Assembly (NCBI RefSeq): GCF_963576675.1
Contig: NC_088910.1
Coordinates: forward strand, 30,692,531-30,756,530
Direction of reading: 5' to 3'
DNA: 64,000 nucleotides
Origin: Euphorbia lathyris
Lineage: Eukaryota; Streptophyta; Magnoliopsida; Malpighiales; Euphorbiaceae
Each line of letters begins with the position of its first letter. Position 1 is the first letter of the stretch. The notes under the pieces are model-generated. The model was not told the origin of the DNA. It worked only from the letters and a program-made list of their open reading frames with translations, and made no database searches. The translations under genes were made by a program, and so were the position numbers. Below are positions 20,428 through 32,414 of the stretch, piece after piece.

Positions 20428-23400
20428 GGATGATCAGTTGTAACGTTCGAGGTTTGGGTAACCCTCGGACGGTCCGAGCGCTCTCTCATCTGATGAGAAA
20501 CAATTACCCAGCTTTGGTCTTTTTAATGGAGACGAAGCTACGAAAGGAGGAAATAAAAAGTGTAAGCAACAGATTTCAGGGTTATGCAGCTTTTGGGATG
20601 CACTGTGTAGGAAGGTCAGGAGGTTTGTTGTTAATGTGGAAGCAGGACTTGGGCATTCAGATACTAGGGTTCACGCAACATTGTATCCACTTTGGGCTTG
20701 AAGATGAGAAAGGACAGTTGGTATGGAGGGGTACTGGGATATATGGGTGGCCGGAGGCGCGGAATATACACCTAACTTGGTGCTTAATGTCGGCCCTACA
20801 TCGGTGGGAAACACAACCCTGGATGTGTATATGGGACTTCAATGAAATCATGTATTCAAAGGAAAAAGAGGGGGGCAATGAGCCAGACTATAAGAGCATG
20901 GAAGAGTTTAGAAACTGCCTAGACAAGTGTGACCTATTCGACGTAAAATTTGTGGGTGCTCCTCATACGTGGTCAAATGGAAGAAGAGGAGCCGCAGTAG
21001 TCCGGGAGAGACTAGATAGAGCAGTATGCCAAGTTCAATGGGAGATCCTCTTCCCCAATACAGTGGTAACACATTTAGCTCGAACGGCTTCTAATCACTG
21101 TCCCTTATTACTTGACACAGAAGGCACCATTAGGAAAAAATCAAGACCTTTCCGATTTGAAAATATGTGGGTGCGTGAGCCTACATGCCGAGAAGTAATC
21201 ACAAGTGCATGGAATGATACTATGATAACGGGAGAAAATAACGTTTGTGAGAAGTTTGGTCACTGTAGTAAAAAACTGAGTCAATGGAACAGGGAGAAAT
21301 TTGGTCACGTTGGAAAAACTTTGAAATCCCTATACAAGCAGCTCATGTCGGCTGAGAACCTTCCTATGTGCGACAAAAGAGATGAAGTGGTGAAGAACTT
21401 AAGGTGTCGGATTGAACAACTCCAAGAAGCCGAGGAGGTAATATGGAAACAACGAGCCCGGGTCAATTGGCTTCGGGAGGGAGACCGCAACACGAAGTAT
21501 TTCCACTCAAAAGCCAACTCCAGAAGGAAAACGAATCAGATTACAAGGCTTCAAGATAAGGATATGGTGTGGAACGAGAAAGATGAGGAGATCGAGAAAA
21601 CTATAGTTGATTACTTTCAGAAGCTCTTCTCAACGTCAAATCCAGTGAAACGTGTGGAGGTGTTAGAGGATGTAGATCGGACGCTCTCAGAGGAACAAAT
21701 TGAGTCTCTATCTCCACCGTTCGAAGCTAGTGAGGTTGAGATGGCTCTTCGGGGCACTGATAGCTCAAAATCCCCGGGTCCCGACGGGATGTCAGGTATG
21801 TTTTTCAAAACCTATTGGGATGTCATTGGCATGGAGGTTACAAAGTTTGTTCTGGATATTCTAAATGGGAACCAGCCTATCCCAGAAAAGATGAATCACA
21901 CTTACATTACCCTCATTCCGAAAGTCAAAAACCCGAGTAAACTGAAAGAGTAGCGCCCAATTAGCCTATGTAACGTGGTCTACAAGCTTGTGTCCAAGAC
22001 ATTAGCAAACCGGCTAAAACATTCTCTTCAGGCCATCATCCACCCTACTCAAAGTGCTTTTGTTCCAGGGCGGCTTATTACAGACAATGCGCTCATAGCC
22101 TTCGAACTTTTTCATTCCATGAAACATAGGATCATTGGAAAGAAGGGGTTTTGTGCTTTGAAACTTGACATGAGCAAAGCCTACGACCGGGTCGAATGGG
22201 GTTCCTAAGAGACATAATGGTGGCTATGAAATTTCCCGACAGATGATGTGCTCTCATTCAGCAATGCATTAGTTCAGTTGCCTTCTCTTTCCTTATAAAT
22301 GGGGTTCTAAAAGGCTTTGTGAAACCGACTAGGGGTCTGCGACAAGGGGATCCACTTTCACCCTATTTGTTTATTATCTGCGCTGAAGGGCTCTTAGTAC
22401 TGATAAGGAAAGCTGAACTAAACAGGCAAATTCATGGAATTCGGGTAAGCAAATCTAGCCCCTCAATCTCACATTTGTTTTTTGCAGATGATTCCTTGAT
22501 CTTTTTTAGGTCCATAGTGACAGAATGTACCAAAGTAAAGCAGATCTTGCATCTTTATGAAGCTATGTCTGGACAGAAAATAAATTTTGAGAAAACAGAA
22601 GCCACATTTAGTAGAGGGGTTAGCCATGAAAGCAAAGAAAGGCTTCTGTCAACACTTGCCATCTAAGAGGTGGCTCAATTATTAAAATATCTAGGCCTCA
22701 CAGCAATGATTGGGAAATCAAAGAAATCCCTGTTTAATTTTCTCAAAGAAAGGCTGGCGAAACGGATCGGAGGGTGGCAAGAGAAAAATCTCTCACGGGG
22801 AGGCAAGGAGGTTCTTATCAAGTCCATAGCCCAAGTGGTACCATTATATGTCATGAGCTGCTTCTTACTTCCAAAGACCTTTTGTGAGGAATTCCAGCAA
22901 CAAATTGCTCGATTTTGGTGGAGTAACGATCCAAACAACAAGAAAATACATTGGAGCAAGTGGGATAAATTATGTACTTCAAAACAGAATGGGGGCTTGG
23001 GGTTCAGGAACCTTTATGCTTTCAATATGGTACTCTTAGCAAAACAAGTATGGAGGCTCCTCGAAACCCTAAATTCCTTATGTGCCCAAGTTTTCAAACA
23101 CAAGTATTATCCCAGACAGGAGCTGCTAAATGCAAAGATCGGCTTTTGCTCGAGCCATGTCTGGCGCAGCATCATACAAGCACGATCCATTATCCTCGAA
23201 GGGTCCTCGTGGAGAATAGGGAATGGACACAGTGTGGATATCTTCGACCACAGGTGGATTGAAGGAGTTCCGTGTAACAGACCGCTTGTCCTCTTCCAAG
23301 ATACACTATCCAGGAAAGTCTCTTGCTTGATAAATTTCAATGAGTTTTTATGGAAGACGGAACTATTGGCCCAATGTTTTTCACCTGAGGTGGTGGCCGC

Positions 23401-24475
23401 AATACACCGACTCCCGTTAAGCCGTATAGCGGGGGCAGATAGACTCTATTGGAGGGAAACCAAAACTGGATAGTACTCGGTGAAGACCGGATACCGAATT
23501 GCGATCTCAAATCTGCCAATTTGGACTGAACGTGCCTCTTCCTCCACTGATAATCATAGTCTCTGGAAGAAACTTTGGAGTCTTAATTTGCCTTCAAAAA
23601 TTTTACATATGGTGTGGGGAGCCTGCAAAGAGTTTATTCCCTGTAATACCATCCTTGGCAAAAGGGGAATTCAGCTGAAGATAGATGTTGGCTCTGCGGG
23701 CTGTCGGGCGAATCAATCATTCATCTGTTAAAAAACTGTAAAGTTGCTCAGAGTTACTGGAAATTGTCCAATCTACCGATGAAAGTGTATAAGGTTGAAG
23801 GGGGAGGCGTTTATCGACTGACTTTGGAACATTGGCTCTGTCACAACAAAAACGAAAATTTGCCATTGTCTGCGGAATTGTGTGGTTGATTTTGCTGGAA
23901 CTCAACCGAGTGGCTCATCAGACACAACCTTTTGGGACTGTCCAGGGCACTTCCATGATTAAAGAAATTATCTCTGGCTTCACGGCATCCGAAAGGGCTA
24001 CTGAAATAATGCTGGTGCAGCACTGCGTGTAGGAGGAAGTTCAGCAGTAATCCACTAATAAGAGTGCATTTGGTTTTATTATCCGGGACTATCAGGGATT
24101 TGTTTTGATGTCGGGTGGTAGTCTGCTTGGATTTTCCATATCAGCTCTACACGCTGAAATTCAAGCAATCCTTGCTAGTTTGCAAATTGCTAGGGATGCA
24201 GGTTTCAATTCCCTTACTATAGCAACTGATTCCCTTGAAGCTGCAAATCTGCTACAGACAAAGTTTAAGGGACCAAATTGGCTAGACCTGCTCATTGAAG
24301 ATATCCTGGATTTTGGTAAATGTTCAGTTTTTGAGGGTTGTCCATGAACATAGATCAGCAAATGTTCCAGCTCATAAACTTGCCGCGTGGGGACTGACCC
24401 TATCTCACCTGAAAATTCTTTTAGAAGATTTCCCTTCTTTTCTCTCAACTTGTATTCAGTCTGATAGATGTACTG
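20424..24475 (+). pseudogene. LINE 1 ORF2 (endonuclease, reverse transcriptase, RNase H), decayed
   Basis: The order is typical of plant L1 ORF2. The EEP endonuclease starts at 20424 (SCNVRGLGN, LVFLMETKL, WDFNEIM). Its SDHCP motif reads SNHCP, losing the catalytic Asp. A TAG at 21951 ends the first open part just before [12 protein letters not shown]. The reverse transcriptase follows ([30 protein letters not shown], a frameshift at about 22205, then GLRQGDPLSPYLF and FFADDS with both catalytic Asp). A TAA at about 22664 and a TAG at 23471 precede the zf-RVT domain (23480-23720). RNase H-like sequence covers 24058-24475 (ALHAEIQAILASL, IATDSLEAANLL, EHRSANVPAHKLA) with another frameshift near 24325. 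Inactive. Confidence 0.85.
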
Positions 24476-24571
24476 CCTAAGTTTTTAATACAAGTTTTGC
24501 TTTCATAAAAAAAATCATTTTTTTGGCAGGAGAAAGAAAGAAAAGACAAGCAAAAACAACCCAAACAAAAC

Positions 24572-27500
24572 CTAACCCGGGATTAGCCTAGGAAAGCTAA
24601 CCCCCACCACATCATCCAAAAAGAGAGAAAACAGGAACTCGGGAGGTGAAGAGAATGTTGAGACTCCCAACATCCTCACATGGCCCTCAGCCGCAAGACG
24701 ATCCACCACCCGATTCTGCTCCCTGAAAATATGGCAGAAACTGATGGAATCAAAAGAAGAACAAACCCTTCTAATCCCTTTGACTAAATTCTGGTTGCTC
24801 AAACAAATAGCACTCTTCTCAGAGATCATTTTGACAGCTTCGAGGTTATCAAATTCCACAATCAGCTTCTTCAAGCCCAGATTCTTAGCAAGTCTGAGGC
24901 CAGAGAAGATCCCCCAAAGTTTCGCAGAAAAGGAAGAACCCATACCCAGATTCTGAGCGAACCCAGACACCCAAGCGCCACCAGCATCTCTCAAAACCCC
25001 TCCAGCAGCAATTGTACCATCCTTTAGACAAGAGTCGTCAGTATTTAATTTCACCACCCCTTCACTAGGCCTACTCCAGCCAACGAGATGAACAACCTTT
25101 TTCTGTATAGCCCTAGCTAAAGAATCCTCTTTGAAGCTAACTACAATGGTACAAATCTTTTTTTAGAAGAAATCAAATAAATTAGGCCTAACCACAGTTT
25201 CTCCTCCAAAAATCTCCTCATTCCTCCACTTCCAAATCTGGTGACAAACAACCACAAAAATGATAACACCATGTTCTAGATCGGCCAACAGCTTCCCACT
25301 AACACCATCTATAAACCAGTCAAGATCACAATGGGACAAGAAAGCAGACAGCAACTGGTTAGGGAGAACTTTCCTCCACACCTCATGCCCTCTGCATATA
25401 CTACACGCTCCAGATTCCACCAAATGACGTCTTTTTCTATCCATATTAGTAAGCAACCTATTTTTGACCCCAAGCCACAGGAAACTCCTAATGCGGTATG
25501 GGACTTTCAAGGCCCAAATATTTTTCCAAACTTCTGGGTGCGTAGTCTCCAAATTTTGATTGAAGGCCTCAAAAGCAGATTTACAAGAATAAGCCCCATT
25601 ATTAGTCAAGGACCAACAGTGACTATCCCTATCTTCCTCCTTGCTACTAATTTTAACTCCTCTAATTTCAGGAGTGTTTCCAGACTTAGATAAGAATCGA
25701 ACCTCGACCAAATCCACTCACCCTCAGAATCTACCACGTCAGCAATCCTCCAATTCCGACTGTCAAAAGGCGGCGGGGAGTTACAAACTTCTAATAAAGG
25801 CTTATTTCCAATCCAGATATCATTCCAAAAACTGATAGACTTACCATTACCCACCGCCCATCCAATCCCAGAGCAAAACTCTGAAAACACAGCAATAAGG
25901 CCTTTCCAAAGAAAGGAACAATTACTAACTCTCTCTCTTTAGGACCCCCAAAAATCCTATCCTTTATATATTTCCCACACAATAACCGAACCCAAAGAGA
26001 AGACGGAAGTTGCCACATCCTCCACAGAAGTTTCATTAATAACACTTTATTATTGTCCATGACTTGTCTTATCCTCAGGCCTCCCATACTTTTGGATTGA
26101 CAAACCTCTTTCCAAGGAACAAGGTGATTTTTCTTCCCCTTCTCAGAGTCCCCCCACAGGAAACGACGATTGATTTTATCAAGATCATTAAGAACAGGCT
26201 CAGGCAACCGACAAGCTTGCATAATATGATTAGGAACCGCACAATTGACAAACTGAATCAAAGTAAGACGGCCCGCAAGAGAAAGGGTTTTAGCTTTCCA
26301 AATGGCACATTTACTATTAGTTTTGTCGAAAGTCTCCTTAAAGGAAGCTTTAGAAACTCTATCACTATGGAGGGGAACCCCCAGATATTTACCCAAAGAA
26401 TTAATCAGAGGTATACCAGAAATTTCACTCAGCCTTTTGCAGACACCTTGACTCATGTTTTTAGAACACAACATCCGGGATTTTTGGATATTAAGCTTTT
26501 GACCAGAAGCAGAGAAAAACAGTTAAGGATATCCATAATCACACCAATTTGCTCCTCATTCCCTTCCACAAAGATCATAACATCGTCTGCAAAGAACAAA
26601 TGAGTAACCGGGGGACAAAATTTATTGATGGAAACCAGATGGAACTTCCCATTGCTAACAGCTTCTTGGATAAGGTGACTCAACCTTTCCACCGTAATAA
26701 CAAATAAGAAAGGGCTCATAGGGTCCCCTTGACGGATGCCCCGGGAAGGAGTAAACTCCTCAGATATATCCCCATTAATCAAAACTTGAAAAACAGGAGA
26801 AGAAATGCAGACCTTAATTAGTCTCTTCCAATTTTCCGGAATACTCGCTCTCTCTAGACTATCAAGAAGAAAACTCCAGTTGAGGCGGTCATAAGCTTTT
26901 TCCAGATCCAGCTTCAGAGCCACAATACCCCTTTTTCCCTTTTTAATTTTCATAGAGTGGACCATCTCCTGAGCTATAACCACATTATCCATCATCTGTC
27001 TCCCTGGAACAAAACTGCCTTGATTCTGGCTAATAATATCAGGGAGAATACACCGGAGTCTATTGGCCACAATTTTGGTAATAGCTTTGTAAAGCACATT
27101 ACAAAGACTAATAGGCCTCATCTGTAATAAAGAAGACGACTTCTCCACTTTAGGAATCAGAACCAGAAGAGTTTTGTTGACAAGCCTAATATCCTCGGAA
27201 CCATTAAAAACTCCTTTAATAAAACTATAAATACCTTTCTTCACAGTCTCCCAATGTTTATGATAAAAACCGGGAGGGAAACCATCAACCCTAGGAGCTT
27301 TAGTAGCCCCAATACTAAAGATCGTCTGATCAATCTCTTTCTGCTCAATAAGCTGGAAAGCTTCCAGAACCTTATCATCTCCCAATATGGGAAACGTAGT
27401 CCTAGAAAGAGCTTCATCCAGATCCATAAGGTCCTCTTTAAATAAATCTTTATAGAAATTAAGGGCCAAATGACGAATATCCTCATCCTCATAAACCCAA

Positions 27501-28627
27501 TCTCCATTCGGATCTTTGATAGCATCAATCCGATTCTTTTACCTTCTAATAACAGTAGAAAGGTGGAAATACCTGGTGTTGCGATCTCCGTCTTTAATCC
27601 AAGCTTTCCTAGATTTTTGGAACCAAGGTAACTCTTCGTGCCTTAGCACAGCTTCCAACTCCTTCTGGAGGGTTCTAAGAAGACCATCCAAACTATGATC
27701 AAATCTAATCTCCAACATACGGTGGATGCCTTCAATCCTGCTCAAAATTTTATTCTTTCTTCTGATAATATGGCCAAAGATATTTTTATTCCAACTTACC
27801 ACATTGCTTCTGAAACCCTCAACAGCTTGTAAAACATTAGAATGAGGCTTCCAATTATCCTGAACAAAGTTTTTAAACTCAGGGTGAGATTCCCAAGCCA
27901 CCTGGTACCTAAAAGGTCTATCCCCTCTAGGACGATGGCCTCTCACCAGCTTGACTAAGATAGGACAATGATCAGAGTGACAGAAAGGGAGATTTAACAC
28001 AGTCACTTCAGGAAATCTACTTTGAGCCGAAATGTTAGCATAAATTTTGTCTAATCTAACAAAGGTACTATTACGTTTCCAAGTATACTTATAACCAGCG
28101 GCACCCAAATCCGACAGCCCACACAAATCCATACTATGTTTATGATTGAGACACTGATTCATATAGTGATTACCACCCCCTCTTTGATCGCTCATAAGAG
28201 CAATATCATTAAAATATCAAGCCACAAACCAAGCATCCGCCATACTCATACTCATAGTATATAGAACCTCCCACAGCCGTTTATGATTGGCCAGGACAGG
28301 ATCAGCATACACAACAGTGATAAAGAAAGGTTTGTTATCAGGATAGATAACTTTACTGTGAATAAATTGTTTATCCATACTAACTATATCAAAATGGACA
28401 CGATCCGGCTTCCAAAAAAGCCAAATCCCTCCAGCCCGGCTAGTAGCCTCCGATCTGACACACTTCCAATTTCTAAACATTCTAACCACCTCATCAGCTT
28501 TAGGTCCACTGATCTTAGTTTCCAGTAAAGCAAAACAAGAAGGGTTAAACTGTTTAATTAAATCCTTAACATGGATACGGGTCGCCTTGCTAGCCGCTCC
28601 TCTAACAATCCAAACAAACAAATCCAT
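24572..28627 (-). pseudogene. LINE 2 ORF2 (endonuclease, reverse transcriptase, RNase H), decayed
   Basis: Reading leftwards from ATG at 28627: the EEP endonuclease begins VWIVRGAASKATR, where the usual WNVRG has lost its Asn. ETK is kept, but the GDFND motif near 28215 is replaced by a stop followed by YFND. The second half continues at 28195-27539 (HSDHCPILV intact). The reverse transcriptase (27469-26453) has [57 protein letters not shown] and LFFADDVMIF, all key residues present. Frameshifts follow near 26515, 25890 and 25620. zf-RVT is at about 25600-25300. A stop at 25163 precedes the RNase H-like domain at 25057-24572 (VKLNTDDSC, IVEFDNLEAVKMI, IFREQNRVVDRLAA). Inactive copy. Confidence 0.85.
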
Positions 28628-29805
28628 TAAAAAGGAAGACTACTGACCCCAGGCCCAACACCCTAAACCAGATACTTATTAGGGGGTTCCTAAGAGCCTA
28701 GAAGAGGTACCTGTAGGCCCCCTTTTCTCCAACAACTCTAAAGAGCTTTGGTTATTTTTATGATTACCCTTAGGTTTTTTCATATTCATCTTATTGACAC
28801 CCATAGCCTTTCCAATTCTAGGCTCAACAATGAATTTAGGGATACTAACCTCTTTGTACTTCTATTTCACTTGTGAGGCCTGAGCCTGGGAGCAACCTTG
28901 GACTTCTTCTTTGGTCTCAAAGAGAGGATTAACTACCTCCACATTATTACCCGCCGGCTCAGCAGATTCTACACCCAGCATGCTCAACTCAAGTTGCTCG
29001 TTGGAGTGATCAGAGTCTTGTTCATCCTCAATAGTTAGAGCCCCAAATTTAGATCCTGAGCTGATGACCGCAGCATCACTGGTACCTTCTTTCTCCTTCG
29101 GACATGGCCTCTCCTTATTTCCAGGAGCATTTTAAAACAAAACAGTATCCTTAATAATGTCAGGAGGATGATTCTGAATGACTGACGCACGTGTCCTTCT
29201 TCTCCCCGACCTCTTAGCAACCATCCAAGGGCCGAAATTCCTCCCATCCCCTTGAATCTCCTCTTCTCTAGCCTTAACAGCTTCAGCTACCTCTTCAACC
29301 ACCTTCTTCCTTTTAGAACAACCCTCATAAGTATGACCAAACATACCGCACTCATAACAAATGTTATGGATTCCTTCATACTCAATAAAATAAACTGTAT
29401 TTTGTAAATAGAAATTAGACAAAAGGGGTTTAGCAAGGTCAATATCGATACAAACTCTTGCAAACTTACCTCTAATTGCCCCAATGGTAGTTTTATCCAC
29501 ATGGTGAACTTTGCCAACAAGCCCACCTATCTTATTAAGAAAACTCTCATTATAATATTCAATTGGGAGGCCCGGGGATCTCACCCAAGTCAGAATTCTA
29601 TTCACCGAACAATCATGTGCAGTGGCGGAACCAGGACCCCGGATGACCCAGGGCTCAAACGTATCAGCAAAAAAATTCAAAACGTCAAAAAAAAAATTCG
29701 AAACGTCAAAAAAAAATTCGAGACGTCAGTAACTATTATTACATGTCTATTTTTGATAACTGAATCCTACGTTTGTACAATGTTTGATAACGTTGCAGAA
29801 TAGGT

Positions 29806-32204
29806 TCATTTTCTATGCTTGCAAACATATTCCTCTCGATGTATACCACCATTCAAATATTTATCTCCTATCTTGTTATGCAAATCAGTCTTGATAATGT
29901 TCATTGCTGAAAACACCCGCTCAACAGTAGCCGTCGCGACAGGTAATACCAAAGATAGCTCAATAAGTCGATAAACTGACGGATAAACCAATTGTCTATT
30001 CGTCGCAACCATCTTAATAGCAAGCTCCCTAATATCTTTAAGTTCAGATAAAATTTTATCATTTCTCACATCAAAGATAAAATTGTTCAATTGATTGATC
30101 AACAACTCTCGGTCCACTTCTGAGAAATCTTCCGGATAAAATTGAGCAAGGCGAAGAAGTTTTACTTGATCGAAGCTTGAAAATGCATTTCTCCGATCAA
30201 GACAACTCATGCATAGAAGTAACTCCGTATTTCCTTCTGTGAAACGGTCATCCATCTCTCTACCAATAATATCAATAACCTAATAAACGAAATAGAAGCA
30301 ACTTAATTAAGCCGAAAACAAAATAAGTATCCTAAATCTATTACATGAATTCCTTTGTTATAAAATAAATTCAATGCAACTTAATTCACATAAGACACTC
30401 AATCAATTTTAAAGTCAAACCGGTAAAAAAAAAAGAAAACTAACCTCATACAAGATTTCATGACGATATATGTGGAAATAAGTAACGCCTTGTCCTTCAT
30501 GCCTCGATTTACCACGTATTTTCAATGTGTCTTCCATATCGGGCACATGAATAGAGTTTTCAATACAAAATTTGGATACATCTTCTAAGAAATTATCCCA
30601 TTGATCATCTCTCATCGCTTGCAACTGTAGCTTTGTAGATCGAACTATTGTCATAGCGTTGACAATATTCTGAGTCTTTTGTTGTAAAGCTTGTGACAAG
30701 TCATTGGTAATTCCTAGAATACCTTTCATCAAATGCAATATAAACACAAATTCGAATGTCTCCATTTTTTCAAGCAATCCCTTGGCAATCCCTTTTTGCT
30801 CATGAATACTAGCATCTAGACGTATATTGTCAAGCACTTCAACAATTGACGACCACATATGAAAACAACGGACTAATGTTCGATAATGTGAACCCCACCG
30901 TGTATCTCCTAGACGTGTTAAGGAGGTTTCTTGATTCTTTCCTTTGCCAGAAGAAATTTCACCACTTTCCAAACCATCAACTAACTTTTCATGATGCTTT
31001 TGCAGAAGCATGTCTTTTCTTTTACATGAAGCTCCAACCATATTCACAATTCGAGATAAATGATCAAAAAAATCTCCCACATAAGATGACCATTTTGCTA
31101 TAGCAACCACTGCTAATTGGAGTTGATGAGCAAAACAATGAATATAATACGCAGATGGATGTTCTTTCAATATGATTGATTTGAGACCGTTGAATTCACC
31201 TCTCATGTTTGCTGCCCCATCATAACCTTGGCCCTGTAATCGGGATAGTGAAAATCCATGTCTAGAAAAGAGACTATCTATGGCAGTTTTCAGCGATTGA
31301 GATGAAGTATCAGCTACATGTTCTACCGAAATAAATCTTTCAACCACCTCACCATGCTTGTTCACATAAGTGAAAAAAAGTTATTCCCAAGCTCAGCAAA
31401 AATAGCTAATCTTGTCTCAGTTGCACACGCACTTACCAATTCCTTTTGTACTTTTGGGGAAGTAAGCTGATTGTTTTTAGGAGCATTACCAAGTGAAACT
31501 TTTGCAACTTCTTCATTTTTAGCACAATGAAATTCAAGTATCTCAAGAAAGTTCCCCTTGTTCGAAGAAGTACAAGACTCATCATGCCCGCAAAAAGCCA
31601 AACCTTGGTGTAAAATTAACCGTATAACATCTAACACTGCAGTCAAACGAGTCCGATAAGCAACCTCCAATTCATGTCCTTGTGCAGAAAATATGTGTGA
31701 TACACTTTGCCTCTGATTTTTTAATGCTTGACATTGTTTTTTAGCTTCATTGTGGGAGCTACCAAAAGCACCAACATGTTGTCTAAATATGTCTAATGCC
31801 TTCTTCCAATTGCTAAATCCTGTTGTTGTAAACACACCTCCAGAAGTATCCCCCCTATTCGGCCTAAAGAGATAACACCACAAACAATATGCTTCATCTT
31901 TAACAACACTGTATTCAAACCAATTAAATTCTGTGAACCAATGCTTTTGGAAACTTCGATTTATTTTGTTAATACACCTTTTTGGATAGGTAGTATCAGA
32001 GGGTTGATAAGGACCCTTAGCGAGATAGGCTCTCCGAACTTGATCTCTTATATTTGGATCGTAGTTGTCAATTGGATTTCGAAGCCCCGGATCTGAAATA
32101 AGATCTTCTGGATTGAACTCGATGGATACTGTCTCAACAACAGGCGTTTCTAAAAAAGTATCATTTGTCGATGTCCTTGGTCTTTTAGTTACGAATTTGT
32201 CCAT
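29806..32204 (-). pseudogene. hAT transposase (zinc finger MYM-type 1-like), defective
   Basis: Starts at MDKFVTKRPRTSTND (32204; an in-frame ATG at 32240 is also possible). The N-terminal TTF-type zinc-finger region has EAYCLWCYLFRPNRG and FRQHVGAFGSSHN. The middle, after a break at about 31365, has RLQGQGYDGAANMRGEFNG and YIHCFAHQLQLAVVA. An intron with GT-AG ends (donor at 30444, acceptor at 30280) leads to a last exon with the hAT dimerisation region (LIELSLVLPVATATVERVFS). At the break the protein jumps from ELGNNFFSL to YVNKHGEVVERF with a frame change. The LVDEA/S-type segment that normally stands there, holding the first catalytic Asp, is missing. A second frameshift near 29850 replaces the end of the protein (the adjacent frame reads VYIERNMFASIENE). 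Inactive. Confidence 0.85.
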
Positions 32205-32230
32205 TCTGAAAAGACCAATATGCAAGTGAC

Positions 32231-32414
32231 AGCAATTCAACTAACAACAATTCAACTAACAACAATTTCAATCCCAATTCAACTAAATACAAACAGTAAT
32301 TCAACTAACAACAATTCAACTAACAGCAATTTCAATCCCAATTCAACTAAATACAAACAGTAATTCAACTAACAGCAATTCAACTAACAGCAATTTCAAT
32401 CTCAATTCAACTAA
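32231..32414. repeat. 64-bp minisatellite in the hAT element
   Basis: Almost three copies of a 64-bp unit made of CAATTCAACTAACA words, starting at 32231, 32295 and 32359. To its right the phrase TTTGATATGCATATTAAAACA recurs near 32415, 32482 and 32655. Confidence 0.85.

Larger units (their letters stand above)
9614..24512 (+). mobile_element. LINE 1: L1-type non-LTR retrotransposon, split by an LTR element
   Basis: Two-ORF plant LINE. ORF1 has DUF4283 and a zinc-knuckle region. ORF2 has an EEP endonuclease, reverse transcriptase, zf-RVT and an RNase H-like domain. ORF1 is interrupted at 10295/19373 by a 9.07-kb LTR retrotransposon; removing it restores the reading frame exactly. The 3' end is a short A run at about 24505-24512, directly against the 3' end of LINE 2. 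The 5' boundary is approximate, set at the start of a pyrimidine-rich leader. Stops and frameshifts make the copy inactive. Confidence 0.85.
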
